Part shown: positions 1-6,914 of the stretch, piece by piece | Layout: each line of letters starts with the position of its first letter | Numbering within the stretch: the first letter of the stretch is position 1 | DNA from: an uncultured Pseudoflavonifractor sp. | GTDB taxonomy: Bacteria > Bacillota > Clostridia > Oscillospirales > Oscillospiraceae | DNA length: 6,914 nucleotides | Direction: 5' to 3' | Assembly (NCBI GenBank): GCA_947565875.1 | Contig: CANOHR010000056.1 | Location: 1-6,914 of the forward strand | The notes under the pieces: model-generated | Seen by the model: the letters and a program-made list of their open reading frames with translations, nothing else | The model's database searches: none | Told to the model about the DNA's origin: nothing | Translations under genes and position numbers: made by a program

Positions 1-462
1 CAGAATGGCTCTTACCCGGTTCATCCCCCAAGGCATATAGCCCAGATTGATCTGGGTGTAGTTCTGGTAGCGGTCAAAGAAAAGGGAGGTCCCTTCCATT
101 ACCACTACCGAGGGACTTTGAGTACGAAGGGCCTCCTTCAGATACCAGTAAGTGATGGCAGGCACCTGCTCACTGCCTCCCATCACATAGCCCGTCAGAT
201 CGCTCTCGGCATACATCACCGCCGGGTTCCAGTCACAGTAGGCGTAGGAAGAACCCAGAAACAACACGTCAATGGAATTTTCCGGTTCGCTGAGATAGGC
301 CGACCAGGTAGAACCATAATCCGTATGGGCCGGGCGGAGGATATTGCCACACAGGTGGAGCAGCAGGGCGGCTGTCAAAAGGAAGGCCAAACACCAAAGG
401 GGCTCCCGGCGGCTTATCTTCGTTTTTCGTGTCTCTCCCCTAACCAGAACTTCCGTCCCCAT
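1..462 (-). CDS. Membrane-anchored SGNH-hydrolase-like protein, 3' end outside the window
   Basis: The frame is open from an ATG at 462-460 to the left edge, giving 154 visible residues without a stop; the C-terminus is missing. The start is fixed by a strong AGGAGGTGAG Shine-Dalgarno (466-475) that overlaps the stop codon of the upstream acyltransferase gene. The N-terminus is basic (residues 8-20), followed by one hydrophobic segment (about 22-39), so it is probably a type II membrane anchor with an outside domain. After this comes DVLFLGSSYAYCDWNP (65-80). This resembles block I of SGNH/GDSL hydrolases, where the serine of the GSS motif (Ser71 or 72) would be the nucleophile. Such proteins sit next to AlgI/DltB-type MBOAT genes and finish acyl transfer to an exported polymer (AlgX/AlgJ, PatB and DltD are precedents). 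The catalytic Asp/His block would lie beyond the edge and is not seen. The substrate is unknown. Confidence 0.8.
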   Translation of the reverse strand, partial: MGTEVLVRGETRKTKISRREPLWCLAFLLTAALLLHLCGNILRPAHTDYGSTWSAYLSEPENSIDVLFLGSSYAYCDWNPAVMYAESDLTGYVMGGSEQVPAITYWYLKEALRTQSPSVVVMEGTSLFFDRYQNYTQINLGYMPWGMNRVRAIL

Positions 463-474
463 GGGCTCACCTCC

Positions 475-1923
475 TCAAAATTGACCATAGATAAAGGACT
501 GGGCGTCATAGCCCGTCCCGTAGCTTCCAAAAATCACCGCCGCAAGCAGCAGCGCCAGATAGACCCCCCACCGGATCCACCGGGGGGCGGCAGCCACCTC
601 TTGGGCCGGGTCCATCTTCAGGCTCCGGATATCCACCCCCAAAAGGACCAGAAAGCCCAGGCCCGCCACCAAAAACTCCTTCCGCCCCATACCCATGGCA
701 GCAAGTCCCCCCACATCCCAGAGAACGGGCTTTGCCATGTTTTGAAGCACATTCAAAGCAGCGGTGAGGCTTCCCGCCTCAAAAAACACCCAGGCCAGGG
801 TGGATAAAGCAAAGACCCACCCCATCTGCCAGAGGGCAAGGAGCTTTCCGTCCTCCCGGAAGGGGAGGACGCTCCGGGCCCTGGCCCGGAGGGGCGCGGT
901 AAGGGCGCTTGCCACCTGATAGAGCCCGTTTAAAAGGCCCCAGACAATAAAAGTCATGGCCGCCCCATGCCACAGCCCGCTGACGGCAAAAACGATCAGC
1001 ACATTAAGATATTTCCGCACCATACCCCGGCGGCTGCCCCCCAAGGGGATATAGAGATAATCCCGAAACCAGGAACTGAGCGAAATATGCCACCGCCGCC
1101 AAAATTCAGCGATAGACCGGGAAAAGTAAGGAGTCCGGAAGTTTTCCATCAACTCAAAGCCCATCACTCTGGCCGAACCCACCGCCATATCGGAATAGGC
1201 GGAAAAATCGCAGTAGATCTGGATGGAGAAGGCGCAGGCGGCCAAGATGACCTGGATACATCCGTAATTCTGCGGAGCGACAAACACTGTGTCCACCACC
1301 ACTGCCAGCCTGTCGGCCAGCACCAGCTTCTTGAACGCGCCCCAGAGGAAGCGGAAAAGCCCTTCCCGCATGTTTACATAATTAAATTTATGGTAAACTT
1401 CAAGCTGAGGCAGCAGCATATCTGCCCGGCCAATGGGGCCGGAGAGAAGGGCAGGAAAGAAGGAGAGGAACAGGGCACATTTGAGAAAGCTCTTCTCCGC
1501 CGGGACCTTGCCCCGATACACATCCATAAGATACCCCATGGCGGCGAAAAGATAGAAGGAGATCCCCGCCGGAAGTAAAAGCCTTGGAACCACCGGGGAC
1601 CAGTCCAACCCAAGGAGAGCCAGCAGCCGGGAGATGGTCTCCACCCCAAACCGGAGATATTTGAAAAGTCCCAAAACGCCGATAAAGAGGATCAGGCACC
1701 CTGCCAACACTCCCCTTCGGGGCGTTCTCTCCAAACTCTGGGCGGCAATATAACTCACCAACACCGTACCCAACAGAAAAACAAAGTATTCCGGCCCTGC
1801 GCACAGGTAGAAAAACCAGCTGCAAAGGAGCAGCCAGCCATTCCGGAAGCGCTGGGGCAGGGCAAAATAGACAAGGACCGTGATGGGAAAAAACAAAAAA
1901 TAAGACGGGGACAGAAAGCTCAA
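475..1923 (-). CDS. MBOAT-family membrane O-acyltransferase (AlgI/DltB-like)
   Basis: This is a 482-residue polytopic membrane protein, the usual length for bacterial AlgI/DltB/PatA members of the MBOAT family. These move an acyl group, often acetyl or D-alanyl, across the membrane to a cell-surface polymer. Diagnostic segments are CDFSAYSDMAVG (238-249), FWRRWHISLSSWFRDYLYIP (274-293) with conserved His279, and SGLWHGA (315-321) with the presumed catalytic His319. The C-terminus (FGSYG...FIYGQF) is also typical of the family. The start is TTG at 1923-1921. It is preceded by a GGGAGGGG ribosome binding site and gives the expected family N-terminus (SFLSPSYFLFFPI). A TTGACA/TAAAAT promoter lies 34-62 bases upstream. 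The next gene, an SGNH-like protein, follows after 12 bases, so the two are almost certainly co-transcribed. No dltA or dltC is in view, so O-acetylation of a polysaccharide or other envelope glycan is likelier than teichoic acid D-alanylation. The exact substrate is inference. Confidence 0.93.
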   Translation of the reverse strand: MSFLSPSYFLFFPITVLVYFALPQRFRNGWLLLCSWFFYLCAGPEYFVFLLGTVLVSYIAAQSLERTPRRGVLAGCLILFIGVLGLFKYLRFGVETISRLLALLGLDWSPVVPRLLLPAGISFYLFAAMGYLMDVYRGKVPAEKSFLKCALFLSFFPALLSGPIGRADMLLPQLEVYHKFNYVNMREGLFRFLWGAFKKLVLADRLAVVVDTVFVAPQNYGCIQVILAACAFSIQIYCDFSAYSDMAVGSARVMGFELMENFRTPYFSRSIAEFWRRWHISLSSWFRDYLYIPLGGSRRGMVRKYLNVLIVFAVSGLWHGAAMTFIVWGLLNGLYQVASALTAPLRARARSVLPFREDGKLLALWQMGWVFALSTLAWVFFEAGSLTAALNVLQNMAKPVLWDVGGLAAMGMGRKEFLVAGLGFLVLLGVDIRSLKMDPAQEVAAAPRWIRWGVYLALLLAAVIFGSYGTGYDAQSFIYGQF

Positions 1924-1956
1924 GGCCCGCCCCTCCCTTCCGTAAAGGTTTTCCCT

Positions 1957-1985
1957 ATTTTACTCAATAATCGACAGCCTGTCAA
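1957..1985 (-). promoter_or_regulatory. Sigma-A promoter for the MBOAT-SGNH operon
   Basis: Read on the minus strand, TTGACA (1985-1980) is a perfect -35 box. It is followed by a 17-base spacer and TAAAAT (1962-1957), one mismatch from the -10 consensus. Transcription would begin near 1950, giving a leader of about 27 bases before the TTG start at 1923. The -35 box overlaps an interrupted palindrome, GACAG-C-CTGTC (1973-1983 on the plus strand), which could be an operator or chance. The promoter lies back to back with the miaA promoter, with 17 bases between the two -35 boxes. Confidence 0.8.
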
Positions 1986-2002
1986 ACCTCACTTCCTCCC
2001 AC

Positions 2003-2031
2003 TTGCGGCTTATGCTGCCATATGGTATACT
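2003..2031 (+). promoter_or_regulatory. Extended -10 sigma-A promoter for miaA
   Basis: TTGCGG (2003-2008) serves as a partial -35 box. It is followed by a 17-base spacer and TATACT (2026-2031), with an upstream TGG that makes an extended -10 (TGGTATACT). The predicted transcription start is near 2038, about 75 bases before the preferred miaA ATG. The -10 region forms one arm of a 12-bp inverted repeat whose partner overlaps the miaA start codon. Confidence 0.7.
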
Positions 2032-2115
2032 TTCGTTAGCTTCGATCGACAAGAGCAAACCGTGTCTGCCATTGTCAAGCAAAGCTATCAACCGGCAAAG
2101 GATGTATACCATATG
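2019..2115. repeat. 12-bp perfect inverted repeat flanking the miaA leader
   Basis: CATATGGTATAC at 2019-2030 has its exact reverse complement GTATACCATATG at 2104-2115; the arms are 73 bases apart. The left arm covers the miaA -10 box and the right arm ends in the ATG of the preferred miaA start. Because the predicted transcript starts at about 2038, after the left arm, the repeat cannot form a hairpin in the main miaA mRNA. If it matters, it acts at the DNA level, for example as paired protein-binding sites. Chance origin is possible. Confidence 0.6.
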
Positions 2116-3015
2116 CTCCTTCCCAAACTTATCGTCATACTGGGTCCCACCGCCTGCGGGAAAAGTGGGCTGGGAGTGGCCCTGGCAAAAAAATACGGCG
2201 GAGAGATCGTCTCCGCCGACTCCCGGCAGGTCTACCGGGGGCTGGACCTGGGCACCGGGAAGATCACTCTCGAAGAGATGGATGGGGTCTCCCACCATCT
2301 GCTGGACGTAGCCGCCCCCGGCGAGCAGTTCTCCGTGGCTCGGTTCCAGCCCATGGCCTATGAGGCCATCGATGGCATTCTGGACCGGGGCCACCTCCCC
2401 TTTCTGGTAGGCGGCACCGGGCTCTACGTCCGCTCGGTCAGTGAGGGCTATGTATTCCACGAGGCCCCCCCCGATCCCCTCCTTCGCGCCGAGTTGGAGT
2501 CCCTTCCCATCGAGGCCCTCCGGGACCGTCTCACCGCCCAGGGGGTAGCGTTGGACCAGGACTGCTTTTATAACCGTCCCCGGCTGGTGCGGCTCATAGA
2601 AAAGCTGCGAGACGGCGAAGACCCCCACGCCGAGGCAGAGCAGAAGCCCCGGTACGACGTGTTGACTCTGGGGGTAAGCTATCCCCGGGAGACGGTGTGT
2701 CAAAGGATCGATGACCGGCTGACCGCCCGGCTGGAGGCGGGAATGATCCAGGAGGTGGCCCATCTCCGGGAGGAGGGCGTCACCGACGATTTTCTGGAGG
2801 CTCTGGGGCTGGAATACCGCTACATCCTCCATTTTCTTACCGGGGCCATCCCCACCGAGGAGGCTCTTACCGAGGAGTTGGGCCGGGCCATTAAGCGCTT
2901 CGCCAAGCGGCAGGTCTGCTGGTTCAAGAAGGACCGGGACGTTCACTGGCTGGATATGGAGGCTGAGCCCTTGGAGGAAGCCTCCCGGCTCATTACCAAT
3001 TTTCTTTCTATGTAG
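2113..3015 (+). CDS. miaA: tRNA dimethylallyltransferase (tRNA A37 prenyltransferase)
   Basis: MiaA transfers the dimethylallyl group of DMAPP to N6 of adenine 37 in tRNAs that read codons beginning with U. The product is i6A, the substrate for MiaB. From the ATG at 2113 the protein is 300 residues, normal for the family. Visible motifs are the P-loop GPTACGKS (11-18), the substrate-binding SADSRQVYRG (34-43), GGTGLY (100-105) and the C-terminal KRFAKRQVCWFKKDRDVHW segment (about 261-279). The usual GLGYKE-like stretch is replaced by LGLEYRY (231-237), a mild variation. The ATG is preferred because AAAGGA (2097-2102) lies 10 bases upstream and the protein then begins MLLPKLIVILGPTA, as family members do. 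An in-frame GTG at 2062 would add 17 residues but has only a weak AAGAG upstream. The gene stands alone, with its own promoter and a terminator 2 bases after the stop. Confidence 0.95.
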   Translation: MLLPKLIVILGPTACGKSGLGVALAKKYGGEIVSADSRQVYRGLDLGTGKITLEEMDGVSHHLLDVAAPGEQFSVARFQPMAYEAIDGILDRGHLPFLVGGTGLYVRSVSEGYVFHEAPPDPLLRAELESLPIEALRDRLTAQGVALDQDCFYNRPRLVRLIEKLRDGEDPHAEAEQKPRYDVLTLGVSYPRETVCQRIDDRLTARLEAGMIQEVAHLREEGVTDDFLEALGLEYRYILHFLTGAIPTEEALTEELGRAIKRFAKRQVCWFKKDRDVHWLDMEAEPLEEASRLITNFLSM

Positions 3016-3017
3016 TT

Positions 3018-3051
3018 AAGAAGGGTCCTGTGAAATCACAGGGCCCTTCTT
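3018..3051 (+). terminator. Rho-independent terminator of miaA
   Basis: A 15-bp stem (AAGAAGGGTCCTGTG against CACAGGGCCCTTCTT) contains one G-U wobble and has a 4-base AAAT loop. It begins 2 bases after the miaA stop codon and is followed by the T-rich TGTTGTTT. On the opposite strand the wobble becomes a C-A mismatch and there is no good T run, so it should act mainly on miaA and only weakly on the convergent rbr transcript. Confidence 0.85.
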
Positions 3052-3096
3052 GTTGTTTCGTGTATGGTGGCAAAGACGGCCATACCGCCCTCCCCT

Positions 3097-3699
3097 TCAC
3101 TGCTTCATCTTCCAGGGGACCATTTCCAGTCTTACAAAATACCCCTGCTCGTGCTTGCATACCGGGCACTTTTCCGGGGGACGGGTGGCGGTGACGATAT
3201 AGCCGCAGTTGAGACACATCCACTCGCACTCCACGTCGCTGATAAAGAGCTTGCCGCTCTCCACTAGCTCCGCAAACTCCCCGAACCGCTCCCCGTGGAC
3301 CTTCTCGATCCGGGCGATCTGGGAAAAGAGGTGGGAGATCTCGGGGAAGCCCTCCTCCTTGGCGATGTGGGCAAACTGGGTGTAGTCGTGTTCATACTCC
3401 TGCATCTCGTTGTGCTGGGCAGCCCGAAGATGCTCGGCCACCGTGGTGTAAAGGTCAATGGGATAGGTCCCGTCGATGGCGATGTTCTCCCCGGAACACT
3501 TCTCCAGATAGTCATAAAAGGCTCTGGCGTGGGCCAATTCCTGGTTGGCCGTAAACAGAAACACCATCTCGATACAGGGAAGTCCCTGCTTTTTGGCAAA
3601 TCCGGCGGAGAAGGTGTAGCGGTTTCGGGCCTGGCTCTCTCCGGCAAAAGCCCGCAAGAGATTGACTTTGGTTTGACTTTCGGCAAAGGAAACGGACAT
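3097..3699 (-). CDS. rbr: Rubrerythrin (diiron peroxidase with C-terminal rubredoxin domain)
   Basis: Rubrerythrin is a cytoplasmic enzyme that reduces hydrogen peroxide in anaerobes, using electrons passed through rubredoxin-type iron. The 200-residue protein has a ferritin-like four-helix domain (about 1-145). Its diiron ligands match the known spacing: Glu21 (GESQARNRY), Glu54 (NQELAHA), Glu98 and Glu101 (NEMQEYE), Glu132 and His135 (IEKVHGERF). The C-terminal rubredoxin domain has Cys162-x2-Cys165 and Cys178-x2-Cys181. Nothing essential is missing. The ATG at 3699-3697 is served by GAGGGGG (3713-3707). Both the start codon and part of that site lie in a large inverted repeat (3690-3742). 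The gene is 58 bases downstream of trkH on the same strand, so read-through from the trkAH promoter is likely, perhaps with an extra weak promoter. No clear minus-strand terminator was seen beyond the stop. Confidence 0.96.
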   Translation of the reverse strand: MSVSFAESQTKVNLLRAFAGESQARNRYTFSAGFAKKQGLPCIEMVFLFTANQELAHARAFYDYLEKCSGENIAIDGTYPIDLYTTVAEHLRAAQHNEMQEYEHDYTQFAHIAKEEGFPEISHLFSQIARIEKVHGERFGEFAELVESGKLFISDVECEWMCLNCGYIVTATRPPEKCPVCKHEQGYFVRLEMVPWKMKQ

Positions 3700-3742
3700 G
3701 ATGATACCCCCTCATTTTTGGATGGTATCATCATGTCCGTTT
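3690..3742 (-). repeat. 19-bp perfect inverted repeat / hairpin over the rbr start codon
   Basis: The left arm AAACGGACATGATGATACC (3690-3708) is perfectly complementary to 3724-3742, with a 15-base loop (3709-3723). In a transcript arriving from trkH, the 3' arm contains the rbr ATG (3699-3697) and the last bases of the GAGGGGG ribosome binding site; the rest of that site is in the loop. Such a stem should be very stable and hide the start codon. On the plus strand the same stem is followed by TTTTT, so it could also stop antisense transcription there. On the minus strand it is followed only by CCTTT, which makes an ordinary terminator for trkH less convincing. Confidence 0.9.
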
Positions 3743-3750
3743 TTGGTAAA
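3722..3750 (-). promoter_or_regulatory. rbr: Possible weak promoter for rbr
   Basis: On the minus strand, TTTACC (3750-3745, four of six consensus bases) is followed by 17 bases and TACCAT (3727-3722, four of six), with a TGA that could act as an extended -10. Transcription would begin near 3715, giving a leader of about 16 bases that keeps the ribosome binding site but lacks the 5' arm of the hairpin. Both boxes are weak, so this is tentative. Confidence 0.3.
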
Positions 3751-3757
3751 TTTATAC

Positions 3758-5208
<1,451 letters not shown>

Positions 5209-5212
<4 letters not shown>

Positions 5213-6591
5213 CCGCCTACACCCCGTTGATCCGCGAAAATATCATCCAGGTCGCTGACAGTCTCGCTCCCGGCGGCCACCACGATGATGGTGTCTCCGG
5301 CGGAAAAGCTGCTGTCGCCCTTGGGTATGATGGTGTGTCCCTTGTGGTTGATGCTGGCGATGAGGATCCCCTTCTTCAGGGAGATATCCTTCAGCGCCTC
5401 CCCCTGGTACCGGGCGTCGGGGCCCACCTGAAATTCCAGAGCCTCCGCCTGTCCGTCCACGATAGGGTGAAGGGTGATGACGCTCTCGATCCCGCTGGCG
5501 GTGGACATGGCCCGGACATACCGCAGAATATTGGCACAACAAAGGCCCTTGGGACTGATGACCGAGCCGATGCCCACCTTGCGGAAGACGTCGGTATACT
5601 CCAGGCGGTTTATCTTGGTGATGACCTTGCTGACCCCCAGGTGGCTTGCCAGCATGGAAAGGACCAGATTCTCCTCGTCCATCCCCGTCAAAGTGATGAC
5701 CGCGTCATAAGAGCGGACTCCCTCCGCGGCCAAAATGTCCTCCCGGGAGCCGTCGGCCTCAATGACAGTGGCCTGGGGAATGGCCTCGGCCAACTCCTCG
5801 CAGCGCTTATGCTCCCGCTCGATGATCTTCACGCTGATGCCGCTGTCCAGACACCGCTTGGCAAGATAGAAGGCGATCCGGGATCCGCCGATGATCATCA
5901 AGCTGCGGATCCGCTTCTCCACCAGCCCCAGATTCTTCACCAGCAGGGCCAGATCCTGTATGCCGGCGGTGACAAAAATGGTATCCCCCTCCTGAAGAGT
6001 AAAGGATCCGGAGGGGATATGTACGCCGTCCTCCCGCTGCACCGCACACACCAGCACGTTGACCCGGGCGATCTCGTAAAGTTTAAAAAGAGGGATCCCC
6101 ACCAGCTTGGAATCCTTCCCCACCGGGATGGATACGATCTCCACCCGGCCCCTGGCAAAGGAGTCCCGCTTTAAAAAAGAGGGGAACTGCAAAAGCTGAT
6201 AAGCCTCATGGGCGGCGGCCTGCTCCGGGTTTACCGTCATGGAAAGGCCCAGTTCCTCCTGCATGGACACAAGCTGGTCGGAATACTCCGGATTCCGCAC
6301 CCGGGCGATGGTCCGCTTGGCCCCCAGCTTCTTGGCGGTGAGACAGGTGAGCAAATTCAGCTCGTCCCGGCTGGTGGCGGCAATAAGTACGTCAGCCTTC
6401 TCCACCCCCGCCGAGCGCAGGGTAGCCATAGAGGCGCCGTTGCCAATGACCGCCATGATATCCAGGTGTTCAGCGCTGTCGCTGAGGACCTGGGGATTGG
6501 GGTCGATGATGGTGACGTCGTGCCCCTCAGCGGACATCTGGGTGGCCAGAGCCGCCCCCACCTTGCCGTCGCCTACGATGATGATGTTCAT
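5209..6591 (-). CDS. trkA: Trk potassium uptake regulatory subunit TrkA (two RCK units)
   Basis: This is the cytoplasmic nucleotide-binding ring that gates TrkH. The preferred protein is 460 residues with the tandem layout of full-length TrkA: RCK_N (about 1-120), RCK_C (about 135-215), RCK_N (about 229-345) and RCK_C (about 375-450). The first Rossmann unit shows GDGKVG (7-12) and the acidic Asp30 for the NAD(H) or ATP ribose. The second has a degenerate GGSRIA (235-240) with Glu258, so its nucleotide preference may differ. An ATG at 6600 would add three residues, but its AAGAAGG site would be directly adjacent. The ATG at 6591-6589 lies 9 bases from that site (6601-6607) and gives the standard MNIIIVGDGKVG start. 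The stop overlaps the trkH start by 4 bases. The promoter is at 6643-6671, with a leader of about 45 bases, too short for a c-di-AMP riboswitch. Confidence 0.96.
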
Positions 6592-6642
6592 ATATCCCAT
6601 CCTTCTTTGGGTCGGATTTGAGACTTGAAAAACGCTATCAGT

Positions 6643-6671
6643 ATTATATATCTATTCCCCTTCTCTTGCAA
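6643..6671 (-). promoter_or_regulatory. Sigma-A promoter of the trkA-trkH(-rbr) operon
   Basis: On the minus strand, TTGCAA (6671-6666, five of six consensus bases) is followed by a 17-base spacer and a perfect TATAAT (6648-6643). The start point would be near 6636. The -35 box begins only 5 bases past the hairpin at 6677-6714, so this promoter sits right behind a terminator, as expected for a new transcription unit. Confidence 0.85.
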
Positions 6672-6676
6672 GCGGG

Positions 6677-6714
6677 AAAACCCCCGGCCTTTCACGAGGA
6701 AGGCCGGGGGTTTT
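6677..6714. terminator. Bidirectional Rho-independent terminator upstream of trkA
   Basis: AAAACCCCCGGCCTT (6677-6691) pairs perfectly with AAGGCCGGGGGTTTT (6700-6714), a 15-bp stem with an 8-base loop. On the plus strand a C-G pair and a G-U pair lengthen it, leaving a 4-base loop. Four T residues end each strand, so it can work in both directions. Its place 11 bases after a minus-strand stop codon (6728-6726) and just before the trkA promoter suggests that it ends a gene entering from the right. Confidence 0.85.
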
Positions 6715-6725
6715 AGAGAGTGGGG

Positions 6726-6914
6726 TTACTCCTTTACCCAGTCACGGTAGTGGCGCCTCATATAGATATTGAGAAAAGGTTCGAGGTATGGTATACTATC
6801 CTCAGTTTTTTCAGTTGTAGTTCGTTCGTCATATATTTTTACCTTTTTAAACCCACACCGTGACCCACAAGGGGAACTGGTCATACGAAAACAGCGGAGC
6901 ATACAGTACGGACG
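6726..6914 (-). CDS. Possible C-terminal end of an unrecognised minus-strand gene
   Basis: A minus-strand frame is open from the right edge for 62 codons and ends with TAA at 6728-6726, 11 bases before a strong terminator. The last 45 or so residues look protein-like and charged, ending LEPFLNIYMRRHYRDWVKE; the residues nearest the edge are unusually cysteine-rich. I do not recognise the family. For coding: the gene-end position relative to the terminator. Against: the stretch 6757-6860 is AT-rich with codons (ATA, CGA, ACT) unlike the neighbouring genes, no internal start has a ribosome binding site in this frame, and a near-consensus plus-strand promoter lies inside it. It may be a gene tail, transferred DNA or non-coding sequence. 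Confidence 0.4.
   Translation of the reverse strand, partial: RPYCMLRCFRMTSSPCGSRCGFKKVKIYDERTTTEKTEDSIPYLEPFLNIYMRRHYRDWVKE
6769..6797 (+). promoter_or_regulatory. Strong plus-strand promoter match facing the right edge
   Basis: TTGAGA (6769-6774, five of six) is followed by a 17-base spacer and TATACT (6792-6797), preceded by TGG as in an extended -10. The predicted start is near 6804. The core TATGGTATACT is identical to the miaA promoter core. No convincing start codon with a ribosome binding site follows before the window ends. The only open plus frame that reaches the edge begins at a GTG at 6860 without a Shine-Dalgarno. It overlaps the candidate minus-strand gene tail, so one of the two calls may be wrong. 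Confidence 0.45.

Noticed and set aside
118..807. A 229-codon plus-strand open frame at the left edge
   Set aside because: Antisense to the SGNH-like and MBOAT genes, which have good ribosome binding sites and family motifs; the translation looks random.
1960..2946. A 328-codon open frame on the minus strand
   Set aside because: It lies antisense to miaA, which has clear family motifs. The translation shows no recognisable motif, and the open frame is explained by the high G+C content of the codons on the other strand.
3062..3085. Short GTATGG...CCATAC hairpin between the miaA terminator and the rbr stop
   Set aside because: The stem is only 6 bp with a 12-base loop and no T run on the minus strand, so it is not a credible rbr terminator.
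3512..3715. A 67-codon minus-strand frame starting in the rbr hairpin loop (ATG at 3715)
   Set aside because: It overlaps rbr in another frame and has no ribosome binding site if transcription starts near 3715; the rbr frame is certain.
5227..6174. A 315-codon plus-strand open frame
   Set aside because: Antisense shadow of trkA, which is supported by Rossmann motifs, a promoter and coupling to trkH.
6592..6642. Possible c-di-AMP (ydaO-type) riboswitch upstream of trkA, common for potassium genes in Firmicutes
   Set aside because: The predicted leader is only about 45 bases, far too short for that riboswitch class, and no conserved core was seen.
6758..6832. A 24-codon minus-strand frame (ATG at 6832) with an AAAAAGG site 9 bases upstream
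   Set aside because: The ribosome binding site spacing is good, but the peptide is short and unrecognised, lies in AT-rich DNA where such matches are common, and overlaps the candidate gene tail in another frame.
6860..6914. Start of a plus-strand gene at GTG 6860 downstream of the 6769-6797 promoter
   Set aside because: Only 18 codons are visible, there is no Shine-Dalgarno, and the sequence cannot be extended past the edge; not enough to call a gene.

Overview
The window (about 60% G+C by eye) looks like chromosomal DNA of a strictly anaerobic, high-GC Clostridia-type Firmicute, perhaps a gut Oscillospiraceae (Flavonifractor or Oscillibacter-like). This is an inference from several things: strong AGGAGG-type ribosome binding sites, near-consensus sigma-A promoters, a rubrerythrin, a TrkA/TrkH potassium system, and an MBOAT/SGNH-type envelope acyltransferase pair. 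No rRNA, tRNA, CRISPR array, insertion sequence or phage gene was seen.

Left part (1-1962, minus strand): a membrane-bound O-acyltransferase gene (AlgI/DltB family, TTG start) has its own TTGACA-17-TAAAAT promoter. A membrane-anchored SGNH-hydrolase-like gene follows 12 bases downstream and runs off the left edge. Together they look like a machine that acylates an extracellular polymer. Middle (2003-3051, plus strand): miaA, the tRNA A37 dimethylallyltransferase, has its own extended -10 promoter, back to back with the acyltransferase promoter, and a strong hairpin terminator.

Right part (3097-6671, minus strand): a probable operon runs trkA (two-unit RCK regulator), trkH (K+ channel subunit; 4-base ATGA overlap) and rbr (rubrerythrin, 58 bases later). 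A consensus promoter with a short leader lies just upstream of trkA. Between trkH and rbr is a 19-bp perfect inverted repeat whose downstream arm contains the rbr start codon. This is the most unusual structure in the window and suggests start-codon sequestration in read-through mRNA.

Right edge (6677-6914): a G+C-rich 15-bp hairpin is flanked by T runs on both strands. It lies just downstream of an open frame that enters from the right edge on the minus strand. A very good plus-strand promoter match lies inside that frame, so the identity of the edge is unresolved.

Most of the window is ordinary housekeeping content. I did not find a convincing undescribed multi-gene system. The points worth a second look are the rbr hairpin, a TATGGTATAC motif present three times around start and promoter regions, and the ambiguous right edge.
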